A DNA stretch of 9,837 bases from an uncultured Clostridia bacterium (GTDB taxonomy: Bacteria > Bacillota > Clostridia > Lachnospirales > Lachnospiraceae), in assembly GCA_947304065.1 (NCBI GenBank), contig CAMZAI010000101.1, forward strand, positions 1 to 9,837, in the 5' to 3' direction. This document shows positions 1-6,678 of the stretch, one piece after another (position 1 is the stretch's first letter; every line of letters starts with the position of its first letter). The notes beneath the pieces are model-generated. The model had not been told where the DNA came from, did no database searches, and was given only the letters and a program-made list of their open reading frames with translations. The translations under genes were made by a program, and so were the position numbers.

Positions 1-13
1 CACAACCTTGCAT

Positions 14-42
14 ATATTATCATGCATGTATCATGTTGTCAA
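14..42 (-). promoter_or_regulatory. Sigma-70-type promoter reading left, out of the window
   Basis: On the minus strand a perfect TTGACA (-35, positions 42-37) is followed after 17 bases by TAATAT (-10, 19-14); an overlapping GATAAT (21-16) is an alternative -10. It lies just beyond the stop codon of the ligase-like gene and reads away from it, so it most likely serves a gene to the left of the window. On the plus strand TATCATG occurs at 18-24 and again at 29-35, 11 bp apart, between and over the promoter elements, which looks like a tandem operator. Promoter function is inferred from consensus match only. Confidence 0.5.
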
Positions 43-66
43 CAAATTTTTAAAAAAGATTTTCTC

Positions 67-1980
67 TCAGACCGCTTTTTGCTTTCTTTTTCCGATCACG
101 GCGTCCGCCGTCCTGATCACCGCGACGCCGAACAGCAACCAGAATATCGGATTCACCGTAACGCAGCTGTCGTTGATAATGCCCGTGATCATGAAACCGA
201 GGCAGGCTCCGAAAAGCCCCGCGTCAAAGTGTCCGAGCGTCTTTTGCCGTACCATAGCGATAAACCGCAGGAGCACGAATACAAACAGCGCGAGCATGCA
301 GAGCACATAGGGCAGGCCGTTCGAGACAAAGGACTGGATGTACCAGTTATGCGGTCTGTCGATGATGTACTTTGTCGAGCCGTTCGTATTGAGCAGGCCG
401 ACCATTTCGTTCTGGACGAAGTTGAATGCAAAATTGCCGCAACCCTTTCCGATGAGCAGGCATTCCGCCATCACAGGCAGCGACTGGATCCAGATATAGC
501 CGCGCCCCGTACCGAAGCCGTAGAATCTTTCAAAACCGGTCACCTTCGGCTGCGGTATCGAATCCTCAAGCTTCTCGCCCTGGACAAATGACTTAAAGCC
601 GTCTCCCGACAGCGCGAACTGCGCGGGGCCGTCGTATCCGAAGCAGAAATATACCATCCGCCCTTCGGTGGCGACGGTTATCATGTCGAACCGTGCGTCT
701 GCGGGCGCAACGCCCTCAAGATGAAGGTCGACTCTGTTGTTGTCATAGCGCGAGTACTGCGTATCAAGCGGATTCCCGGCGTAATCCATAAAGCTTATGC
801 AGCCGACAAAATCCTTCCCGTCGGTATCCGTTGACAGATATTCGTCAAGCTTTTTCCTGTCCACGCTGCATACCAGCGTGTCCTCACCCGAGGTAAAGAA
901 CAGCATTCCGTAGTTCAGCTCAGCCTTGTCGAGCTTAAACAGCCTCTCGGCCTTTGCCGCAGGGCCGCTCGCCTCCTGCTCTCCGTTCTTTGCGCGGACC
1001 GCAGCCGCCATCCCGGCCACTGCGACAATACACAGGACTATCGCTGCAGCCGCCGGCAGGATCATATTTTTCCCTTCTTTCCGAAGCTTTCCGAAAGAAG
1101 GGATCAGCGCGATGGGAATGCTCACGATCAGGCTTGCTTCTGCCGCTCTCGAGTGTGATCCGTACATTGCGATGCTCATCAGCACGAGCGACGCAAGGTG
1201 AAGGCTTTTTCGTCGGATCCCTTCAGCTTCCGCAAATAAAGCGACATCGATCGGGATCATGAGCGCCGCGAAGCCTCCGAGGAAGCCCGGATTGTTGAAC
1301 ATCAGAGAAGACTGCCCCGTAAAATACAGGCTTTTGATGCTTTCCGCGAGTTCCCTTAAGTTTTCGGGCGATATCAGATGCTGCACGAACCTGAACTCGA
1401 GGATCGGCTTCCAAAGCAGTTCCACGCAGCAGAGCGCGCCGGCGACGATCGAGATGACCGTGACATAAACCTTCAGCAGCTCTATTGCGTCGTCTTTTCG
1501 CATGTAATATATGCCGAAAAGGCAGACCGCCAGATACGAGATCAGCGCAAGATACCCTTCAAACTCGGTATAGACTCCCCTGAACGCGACTTCCCTGTTG
1601 TCCGAGAGCACAAAAGAAAGGCTCGCAAATAAAAGCATTCCGAGCATAAAGATGAGCGGAAGCCTTATTTTTTTGAACCTGTTTATATCAAGGTGCTCGG
1701 GATGATCCGGGAAGATCATTTCCGCCGCAAAAAAGAGTATCGCAACCGCCGCGAAGGCGGCGATTGCGATTTCTTTCGGATACAGTGCAATATCGCATAT
1801 ACGCCCGTTCGTGGTGGAGAACCAGTACTCCTCATCCGCGGTGACGGTAAGGACCGTTACCCTTGCGATGAAAGGATATACCGCGAAGAAGATCAACGAA
1901 AGGATGATAAATATCTTTTCATATCTTCTGGTCTTTGTCTCCGGCACGTGAGCGCGTTTTGTGTTCCGTTTGTATTTCAT
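67..1980 (-). CDS. O-antigen ligase/polymerase-like polytopic membrane protein
   Basis: A 637-residue integral membrane protein. Hydrophobic segments lie at about residues 24-46, 70-90, 107-125, 143-160, 170-190, 230-250, 260-275, 283-295, 305-328, 555-578, 587-603 and 609-625. Family signatures are NPGFLGG (230-236), SHSRAA (275-280), GTGRGYIW (490-497), GKGCGNF (511-517) and PHNWYIQSF (543-551), which fit the Wzy_C/WaaL domain that polymerises or transfers lipid-linked glycans outside the membrane. In a Gram-positive cell the likely substrate is a surface polysaccharide or teichoic-acid-type glycan; this is inference. About 155 soluble residues (331-486) are inserted between a membrane segment and the GTGRG motif. 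The ATG lies 2 bases after the TAA of the upstream leucine-rich-repeat gene and has no clear Shine-Dalgarno, suggesting translational coupling. No GC-rich terminator follows the stop. The superfamily is fairly sure; the substrate is unknown. Confidence 0.8.
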   Translation of the reverse strand: MKYKRNTKRAHVPETKTRRYEKIFIILSLIFFAVYPFIARVTVLTVTADEEYWFSTTNGRICDIALYPKEIAIAAFAAVAILFFAAEMIFPDHPEHLDINRFKKIRLPLIFMLGMLLFASLSFVLSDNREVAFRGVYTEFEGYLALISYLAVCLFGIYYMRKDDAIELLKVYVTVISIVAGALCCVELLWKPILEFRFVQHLISPENLRELAESIKSLYFTGQSSLMFNNPGFLGGFAALMIPIDVALFAEAEGIRRKSLHLASLVLMSIAMYGSHSRAAEASLIVSIPIALIPSFGKLRKEGKNMILPAAAAIVLCIVAVAGMAAAVRAKNGEQEASGPAAKAERLFKLDKAELNYGMLFFTSGEDTLVCSVDRKKLDEYLSTDTDGKDFVGCISFMDYAGNPLDTQYSRYDNNRVDLHLEGVAPADARFDMITVATEGRMVYFCFGYDGPAQFALSGDGFKSFVQGEKLEDSIPQPKVTGFERFYGFGTGRGYIWIQSLPVMAECLLIGKGCGNFAFNFVQNEMVGLLNTNGSTKYIIDRPHNWYIQSFVSNGLPYVLCMLALFVFVLLRFIAMVRQKTLGHFDAGLFGACLGFMITGIINDSCVTVNPIFWLLFGVAVIRTADAVIGKRKQKAV

Positions 1981-1982
1981 GC

Positions 1983-3950
1983 TTATTTCTTTACTTTGAC
2001 TTTGATCTTAAATGTCTTCTTGGTTCCGTCCGCCATTTCAACCGTCGCTTTGATCGTGGCCGATCCCTTCTTTACTCCGGTGATCACGCCCGTATACTTA
2101 TCAACCTTTGCAACCTTCTTCTTTGTAGATTTGAACGTAACCTTCGCGAAGGTGTTGTTGTAAGATGCATCGAGTCCCGTAACGATCTGAAGGCCCGAAG
2201 GATAAGTATAACGAATCTCCGTAGTCTTACCCTTCTTCAGCGTGATCTGGTCGGGCATCGCGATCTTGCTCAGAACTTCCTTGCTGGTATCGGTAAACGA
2301 ATATGTAATGGGGTTCCAGGACCCGCGATACTCGGTGCTTAGATTATAGATCCATTCCGCCGATGTGGTTCCGGAAGTAACCCTTGCAAAATCAATGGCC
2401 TCGCAATAGTAATAATCGGGGAACGCCCTTACTGTGGCAGGAAGCTCAACCGTGACATGTCTTCCGATGTCATAGTCGTAGTCGCCGTAATAAGCGCTGC
2501 CGAGGCAGTAGCTCCTCATTGTTACGCAGCCCCTGACAACCGTAACATCGGCCTTGCCCACAGGGATCGTGTAAAGGATCTCCTTATCCTTGCTGTAGAG
2601 GCAGCCGTCGTAAGTAGCGTATTCGGTATTTTCCGAATCCACGGTATACTTCTGAAGATTCGGAGCGCTGTAGTAATACGCCTCGTAATCATCGAAATAT
2701 TTAAGCGATGCGGGCAGGTTGATAGTCTTAAGCTTTGTGCATTCGCCGAGACGTGCACTGAAGTGTCTTACGCCTTCGGGCACATCGAGCGTCGTGAACG
2801 GGCAGCCGTTGATCGCATCTTCTTCGATCTGTATGCAATCGGAACGCAGATCGAGCTTGGTCTTGTTCTTCGCGTAGAAGATAAGGGAATAGCCGTCATG
2901 CTTTACCCAATCCTGCTTTTCCGTGTCATAGTCATAGTAATAATCCGCTTTGTAGATTCCGGCGCCGTCCTTTATGATCGCTTCGGAATAATCGCCGTCT
3001 ATCGAAACGCTTCCGTAGTATCCGTTAAATGCTGCAGAATCAACATATTCAAGCGTCGAAGGAAGCTTGATGGTATCTGCCCCAATACCGCAGAACGCAT
3101 AGGACTGGATACTGATCAGATTCTTCGAAACCTTCAGCTTCTTTACGTTGACGCCTCCGCCCAGAGCATAGCCGTCCAGGTAGAGAAGCGAGTCGGGCAT
3201 ATTGATCGTGGTGATCGCATAAGCGCCGCAAAGCGCGTCGCAGCGGATACCGAGCGTTCCCTCTTTGATGTTGAGAGTGGCCTTGTCTGCCGCAGTAACA
3301 AGGAATTTCTCCGAATCGTAAAGGCTTCCGTCATAAACCTCAAAATAAGGGTTATTCTTATCTATGGTAATGAGCGAATAATCATCGCAGCTGAGGCTGC
3401 TGACAGTTGCGGGGACCGTAACCTTAAGATTGGGGCACGCCGACTGGCGGTATGTTTCCAGACCCTTATTCAGCCTCATTGTCTTCATTCCATCCATGCC
3501 GCTGACGCTCAGGATCGAAAGTGAATCGGGAAGCGTCACCGATGTGATCGACGGAAGATTGTACAGATAAAGATTATCGCATCCGTTGCCGATCTTGAGG
3601 TCGGTAAGCTTATCCATCGAAACCAGAGTTATCGACGAAACGTTCTTCGGGATGATAAGCTCCTCGAGTTCATTCGCAGCGGAAATATAAACGCTGCTGT
3701 ACTCGCCCTTGATCGTAAGGGACTTTATTCCCGAATTGTAAAGATACAGAGATATGTAATCAGCTCCGGTGTCCGAAGGGATCGTTACATTCTCCGTGGG
3801 ATTCACGATCTCGCTCAAGCATCCCCACTCCTCGACCGTAAATGTGGTCTCGGCAGCCGAAGCAGGCATGACATCGCTGAACACGAATGTCTGGATCGCC
3901 ATAGCCAGGAAAGTGATAAAAGCGATTGCTTTTCTGACAGATCTGCTCAT
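1983..3950 (-). CDS. Secreted BspA-like leucine-rich-repeat protein with C-terminal Big_2-like domain
   Basis: From the preferred start this is 655 residues. A positively charged MSRSVRK, a hydrophobic stretch and ASA-A form a signal peptide cleaved near residue 33. The body (about 60-540) has irregular repeats of the LRR_5/BspA type, with phrases such as LPDSLSIL, INMPDSLLYL, IKLPSTLEYV and INLPASLKYF, and two island segments with the hallmark YDGxLY (about 206-211 and 447-452). Residues about 565-655 resemble a bacterial Ig-like Big_2 domain (ITLKKGKT, VAKVDKYTGVITGVKKGSATIKA) with a Lys-rich end. There is no LPXTG anchor; attachment may be by the basic tail. BspA-like proteins act in adhesion and surface recognition; the ligand here is unknown. 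The ATG at 3950 is preferred because AGGAGG sits 7 bases upstream; the ATG at 3956 is only 1 base from it. The next gene follows after 2 bases. Confidence 0.85.
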   Translation of the reverse strand: MSRSVRKAIAFITFLAMAIQTFVFSDVMPASAAETTFTVEEWGCLSEIVNPTENVTIPSDTGADYISLYLYNSGIKSLTIKGEYSSVYISAANELEELIIPKNVSSITLVSMDKLTDLKIGNGCDNLYLYNLPSITSVTLPDSLSILSVSGMDGMKTMRLNKGLETYRQSACPNLKVTVPATVSSLSCDDYSLITIDKNNPYFEVYDGSLYDSEKFLVTAADKATLNIKEGTLGIRCDALCGAYAITTINMPDSLLYLDGYALGGGVNVKKLKVSKNLISIQSYAFCGIGADTIKLPSTLEYVDSAAFNGYYGSVSIDGDYSEAIIKDGAGIYKADYYYDYDTEKQDWVKHDGYSLIFYAKNKTKLDLRSDCIQIEEDAINGCPFTTLDVPEGVRHFSARLGECTKLKTINLPASLKYFDDYEAYYYSAPNLQKYTVDSENTEYATYDGCLYSKDKEILYTIPVGKADVTVVRGCVTMRSYCLGSAYYGDYDYDIGRHVTVELPATVRAFPDYYYCEAIDFARVTSGTTSAEWIYNLSTEYRGSWNPITYSFTDTSKEVLSKIAMPDQITLKKGKTTEIRYTYPSGLQIVTGLDASYNNTFAKVTFKSTKKKVAKVDKYTGVITGVKKGSATIKATVEMADGTKKTFKIKVKVKK

Positions 3951-3957
3951 TTTCATT

Positions 3958-3963
3958 CCTCCT
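3958..3963 (-). promoter_or_regulatory. Ribosome binding site that decides the start of the leucine-rich-repeat gene
   Basis: The minus strand reads AGGAGG here. Two in-frame ATGs follow: one after 1 base (3956), too close for initiation, and one after 7 bases (3950), ideal spacing. The second is therefore the better start and gives MSRSVRK as the N-terminus. Confidence 0.75.
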
Positions 3964-3982
3964 GTTACTTTTATTCTACATG

Positions 3983-4044
3983 CGCGGCCCGTGCCGCGGC
4001 TTCGTGAACATCTGCATCACGCAGACATCCTGCGACATTTTATA
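3983..4044 (-). promoter_or_regulatory. Leader of the leucine-rich-repeat gene with overlapping hairpins
   Basis: A perfect 6-bp GC stem (CGCGGC/GCCGCG, 3983-3988 with 3993-3998, four-base loop) lies about 20 bases before the ribosome binding site. Just upstream, three 5-bp stems compete for shared bases: 4020-4024 with 4030-4034, 4011-4015 with 4021-4025, and 4003-4007 with 4017-4021. A TATAAA box on the minus strand (4044-4039) could be the -10, but I see no acceptable -35 17 bases upstream; if used, transcription would begin near 4032 and the outermost hairpin would be incomplete. A regulatory role is inference only. Confidence 0.3.
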
Positions 4045-4117
4045 TGTTACACCATCGACACGAAAATGCAATCACTCTTATATGTGAATTCTCATTTTGA
4101 TTTTTAGCAAATAGTCC

Positions 4118-4146
4118 GTGACAAATCACGAAATATGGTGTATAAT
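4118..4146 (+). promoter_or_regulatory. Near-consensus sigma-70 promoter for the Pro/Glu-rich gene
   Basis: GTGACA (4118-4123, five of six matches to TTGACA) and a perfect TATAAT (4141-4146) are separated by exactly 17 bases. The expected start is near 4153, giving a short leader of about 30 bases before the ATG at 4184. The promoter lies inside the longest possible reading frame, so the GTG at 4118 and the ATG at 4145 cannot be the real starts from this promoter. Confidence 0.8.
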
Positions 4147-4183
4147 GTATAAACACAAAAAACAGATACAGGAGGCTCAGCCT

Positions 4184-5359
4184 ATGTTGAACGATCTGCC
4201 CGCTGATATTGAGGTTCTAGACAATCTGGACATCAGCAAACTTGACCCCATGATGAGAGACTATGTCTTCAGTTCTTATTTCCTTGCGCGCCTGATCACA
4301 AAGACCACCGAGGAGAATAAAGCCCTGAAGCGTGAGAACGCTGCGCTCAAGGCACAGGTTGAGGAATGCGCCGAACTGAAGAAGAGAATAGATGCGCTGA
4401 AGAAGATCATAGATGAAGTAGGCGAGCTTGATATACCCGAAGCTTCCGCAGCAGTGCCCGAAGAAGCTCCCGCCGCGGAATCCGAAGAACCGAAGTCCGA
4501 CGGATTCATGGCTGTCAGCCGCGCTAATATCCAGGCCATGGCTGAGCAGGCCGAGGCCGGGATCGAACTTCCCGCAGCCGGCATTGAGCCCGAAGCCATC
4601 CCTGAGCCTGAGACCATCCCCGAGCCCGCGCTTGACGAGCTTCCCGATATCGCCGCCGACATAGCGGTCGATGCGATCGCGGAGCCGGAAGTTTCTGAGG
4701 AGATCGCCGATATTCCCGACATCTCGCTCGAAGCAGATATCCCGGTTGAAGCAGATATACCCGTTGAGGAAGATATCCCCGCTGAGGCAGCTATTCCCGT
4801 CGAGGCTGAAATCCCCGCAGAGCCGGATATCGCCGCAGTTCCCGATATTTCACCCGAGGCGGAGCCGATCCCCGAACCCGAACCTATACCCGAGCCTGTG
4901 GTCGAAGCCGTTCCCGAGCCGGAACCCGAGCCCATTCCCGAGCCCGTAGTCGAAGCCGTTCCCGAGCCGGAACCCGAGACCATTCCTGAGCCCGTAGTCG
5001 AAGCTGTTCCTGAACCCGAGCCCGTGGTTGAAGCTGCTCCCGAACCCGAGCCCGCTCCCGCAGCCGAGGCGCCCAAGCCCGCTGCTAAGCCCAAGGCCGC
5101 AGCGAAACCGAAAGCAGCACCTAAGGCCGCAGCTCCGAAGCCTGCAGCAAAGCCGGCACCCGAACCCGTTGCTGAAGCGCCCGCTCCCGAGCCCGTTCCC
5201 GAGCCTGTAGTCGAGCCTGCTCCCGAGCCTGCTCCTGAACCTGTAGTCGAAGCTGCTCCCGAGCCTGCACCTGCTCCCGCAGTTGAGATCCCTTCGGATC
5301 CCAATGCAGCTCTTTCTCCCGAGCAGATCGCAGCTATGTTCGCGACCATGGGTCAGTAA
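4184..5359 (+). CDS. Coiled-coil protein with Pro/Glu/Ala-rich repeat rod and short C-terminal helix motif; function unknown
   Basis: A 391-residue protein I do not recognise as a named family. Start: GGAGG at 4171-4175 is 8 bases before this ATG, and a strong promoter lies just upstream. Residues 1-40 are mixed and acidic (MLNDLPADIE). Residues about 42-80 form a leucine-zipper-like coiled coil (ENKALKREN, ELKKRIDALKKIID). From about 84 the chain is low complexity: five ADIPVE-type hexads (184-213), three 16-residue IPEPVVEAVPEPEPEP-type units (235-282), a basic Ala/Lys/Pro island (296-325), then PEPAPEPVVEAAPEP repeats (336-366). It ends in DPNAALSPEQIAAMFATMGQ, probably an amphipathic helix. 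No signal peptide or membrane segment is visible, so it is probably cytoplasmic. The layout (oligomerising head, extended spacer, terminal short motif) suggests a scaffold or tether. The gene is monocistronic, divergent from the leucine-rich-repeat gene and convergent with rplA. Confidence 0.8.
   Translation: MLNDLPADIEVLDNLDISKLDPMMRDYVFSSYFLARLITKTTEENKALKRENAALKAQVEECAELKKRIDALKKIIDEVGELDIPEASAAVPEEAPAAESEEPKSDGFMAVSRANIQAMAEQAEAGIELPAAGIEPEAIPEPETIPEPALDELPDIAADIAVDAIAEPEVSEEIADIPDISLEADIPVEADIPVEEDIPAEAAIPVEAEIPAEPDIAAVPDISPEAEPIPEPEPIPEPVVEAVPEPEPEPIPEPVVEAVPEPEPETIPEPVVEAVPEPEPVVEAAPEPEPAPAAEAPKPAAKPKAAAKPKAAPKAAAPKPAAKPAPEPVAEAPAPEPVPEPVVEPAPEPAPEPVVEAAPEPAPAPAVEIPSDPNAALSPEQIAAMFATMGQ
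4733..4822 (+). repeat. Five tandem 18-bp units (hexapeptide repeat) within the Pro/Glu-rich gene
   Basis: Codons 184-213 encode ADIPVE, ADIPVE, EDIPAE, AAIPVE and AEIPAE. All units are in frame. The DNA units are diverged at synonymous positions, so the amino-acid pattern rather than a recent duplication seems to be conserved. Confidence 0.75.
4886..5029 (+). repeat. Three tandem 48-bp units (16-residue repeat) within the Pro/Glu-rich gene
   Basis: Codons 235-282 contain three copies of a unit reading IPEPVVEAVPEPEPEP, with ET for EP at the second unit's end and VV for the last two residues of the third. The first two units are nearly identical at DNA level (including cgaagccgttcccgagccgg), suggesting recent duplication; the third has more synonymous changes. 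A shortened version (PEPVVEAAPEPEP) follows. Confidence 0.8.
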
Positions 5360-5379
5360 AAGACCGGTCGAGACACACG

Positions 5380-5415
5380 AAAAAAGCCCGGAACCAAACG
5401 GTTCCGGGCCTTATT
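5380..5415. terminator. Bidirectional intrinsic terminator between convergent genes
   Basis: A perfect 10-bp stem GCCCGGAACC (5386-5395) and GGTTCCGGGC (5400-5409) with an AAAC loop is flanked on the left by six A residues (5380-5385) and on the right by CTTATTATT. Read on the minus strand it ends in a T6 tract, a textbook terminator for the rplA operon. Read on the plus strand, with the T-rich TTATTATT, it can also stop the Pro/Glu-rich gene, whose stop codon is about 20 bases before it. Confidence 0.95.
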
Positions 5416-5431
5416 ATTTCGGTTATTGAAT

Positions 5432-6130
5432 TTATACCTCAGCAAGTCTGTTGGGATTAAGCTTGATGCCGGGGCCCATCGATGCTGCGATGGTAGCGCT
5501 CTTGATGTACTGTCCCTTTGCTGCTGCGGGCTTAGCCTTGAGCAGTGCGGAGATAAGTGCGTTAGCGTTGTCTGTAAGCTGCTGCTCGGTGAAGGAAGCC
5601 TTTCCGATAGGGCAGTGGATGATGTTGGTCTTGTCGAGACGGTACTCGATCTTACCTGCTTTAATATCCTTGATAGCGCCTGCAACGTCCATAGTAACAG
5701 TGCCTGCCTTAGGGTTGGGCATGAGGCCCTTAGGTCCGAGTACACGACCGAGACGTCCAACAACGCCCATCATGTCGGGAGTAGCAACAACTACATCGAA
5801 CTCAAACCAGCCGTCGTTCTGGATCTTGGGGATGAGCTCATCGCCGCCAACATAGTCAGCGCCTGCTGCCTCAGCCTCTGCAACCTTGGGTCCCTTAGCG
5901 AAAACGAGAACGCGAACGGTCTTACCTGTTCCGTGAGGGAGAACTACGGCGCCGCGGATCTGCTGATCTGCATGACGTCCGTCAAGACCCATGCGGAAAT
6001 GTGCCTCGATGGTCTCGTCAAACTTTGCTGTAGATGTCTTCTTAACTAAACTGCATGCATCCGCTACATCGTAAAGAACTGTCTTATCGATGAGCTTCGC
6101 TGCTTCCTGGTATTTTTTTCCTCTTTTCAT
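5432..6130 (-). CDS. rplA: Ribosomal protein L1
   Basis: A full-length 232-residue L1, the protein of the mobile L1 stalk of the 50S subunit that binds 23S rRNA helices 76-78 and helps release tRNA from the E site; in many bacteria it also represses its own operon by binding mRNA. The signature VVGRLGRVLGPKGLMPNPKAGTV begins near residue 123. The N-terminal AKFDETIEAHFRMGLD and C-terminal SATIAASMGPGIKL segments belong to the RNA-binding domain I. The ATG has AGGAGG (6145-6140) nine bases upstream, directly after an L1-site mimic. It is the last gene of the operon: the intrinsic terminator follows within about 25 bases, and rplJ-rplL are not next. Confidence 0.98.
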   Translation of the reverse strand: MKRGKKYQEAAKLIDKTVLYDVADACSLVKKTSTAKFDETIEAHFRMGLDGRHADQQIRGAVVLPHGTGKTVRVLVFAKGPKVAEAEAAGADYVGGDELIPKIQNDGWFEFDVVVATPDMMGVVGRLGRVLGPKGLMPNPKAGTVTMDVAGAIKDIKAGKIEYRLDKTNIIHCPIGKASFTEQQLTDNANALISALLKAKPAAAKGQYIKSATIAASMGPGIKLNPNRLAEV

Positions 6131-6146
6131 TATTAATTACCTCCTG

Positions 6147-6179
6147 GTGGTATTAGCGGATCCTCGTGAATCCTTCCAC
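6147..6179 (-). promoter_or_regulatory. Putative L1-binding autoregulatory mRNA hairpin in the rplK-rplA spacer
   Basis: In the minus-strand transcript GTGG (6179-6176) pairs with CCAC (6150-6147). Inside, GGATTC pairs with GGATCC around an ACGA loop (one U-G pair). The asymmetric internal loop has AA on one side and GCTAATA on the other. The bacterial 23S rRNA L1 site has GGTGGGAGG opposite AATACCACC; here the strands read GTGGAAGG and TAATACCACC, so this is a convincing copy of that site. It ends one base before the rplA Shine-Dalgarno, where bound L1 would block initiation. L1 repression through an rRNA mimic is established for the E. coli L11 operon; its use here is inferred. Confidence 0.8.
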
Positions 6180-6212
6180 TTCTTTCAAATGTGATTTTGT
6201 TAATGTTGTCAA

Positions 6213-6638
6213 TTAGTCCTCAACTACGATACCCATCGAACGAGCGGTACCGGCAATCATACTTGTTGCAGCTTCGATGCTTGCGGCATTAAGATCGGGC
6301 ATCTTCTGCTCTGCGATCTTCTGTACCTCAGATCTCTTGATGGTAGCAACCTTAACCTTGTTGGGCTGACCCGACGCGGTCTTGATGTTGCAGGCCTTCT
6401 TGAGAAGAACAGCTGCGGGAGGAGTCTTTGTGATGAAGCTGAAGCTTCTGTCTGCATATACTGTAATAACTACAGGGATGATAAGATCACCCATCTGTGC
6501 CGTTCTGGCATTAAATTCCTTTGTGAACTGAACGATGTTAACACCGTGCTGTCCGAGTGCGGGGCCGACCGGGGGTGCCGGTGTTGCTTTGCCGGCAGGA
6601 ATCTGTAACTTAATGTAACCTGTAACTTTCTTAGCCAT
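6213..6638 (-). CDS. rplK: Ribosomal protein L11
   Basis: A full-length 141-residue L11, which with L10 and L12 builds the base of the GTPase-associated centre of the 50S subunit and binds 23S rRNA helices 43-44. The N-terminal domain shows KLQIPAGKATPAPPVGPALGQ from residue 10, and HGVNIVQFTKEFNART follows. The C-terminal RNA-binding domain covers about 70-141 and ends with the conserved ATSMIAGTARSMGI segment. The ATG is 6 bases after GAGGAG (6650-6645). It lies 40 bases after nusG and 82 bases before rplA, and that longer spacer contains the L1-site mimic. Confidence 0.98.
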   Translation of the reverse strand: MAKKVTGYIKLQIPAGKATPAPPVGPALGQHGVNIVQFTKEFNARTAQMGDLIIPVVITVYADRSFSFITKTPPAAVLLKKACNIKTASGQPNKVKVATIKRSEVQKIAEQKMPDLNAASIEAATSMIAGTARSMGIVVED

Positions 6639-6678
6639 TATTGTCTCCTCTTTTCATTATCGATTATATCTGTATTTC

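Noticed and set aside
48..66. T-rich stretch after the ligase-like gene as an intrinsic terminator
   Set aside because: No GC-rich stem precedes the T run on the minus strand; only A/T pairing is possible.
2457..3524. 355-codon plus-strand open frame opposite the leucine-rich-repeat gene
   Set aside because: The minus-strand frame has a signal peptide, leucine-rich repeats and a Big_2-like domain; the plus-strand translation has no recognisable domain and no start signals.
4118..4183. Upstream GTG (4118) and ATG (4145) extensions of the Pro/Glu-rich gene
   Set aside because: They overlap the -35 and -10 promoter elements, and the ideal Shine-Dalgarno is placed for the ATG at 4184.
4276..5349. 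Long open frame (357 codons) on the minus strand opposite the Pro/Glu-rich gene, encoding Gly/Ser/Ala-rich sequence
   Set aside because: It is the mirror of Pro/Glu/Ala codons, which rarely give stops in antisense; there is no ribosome binding site, and the plus-strand gene has a promoter, a ribosome binding site and a terminator.
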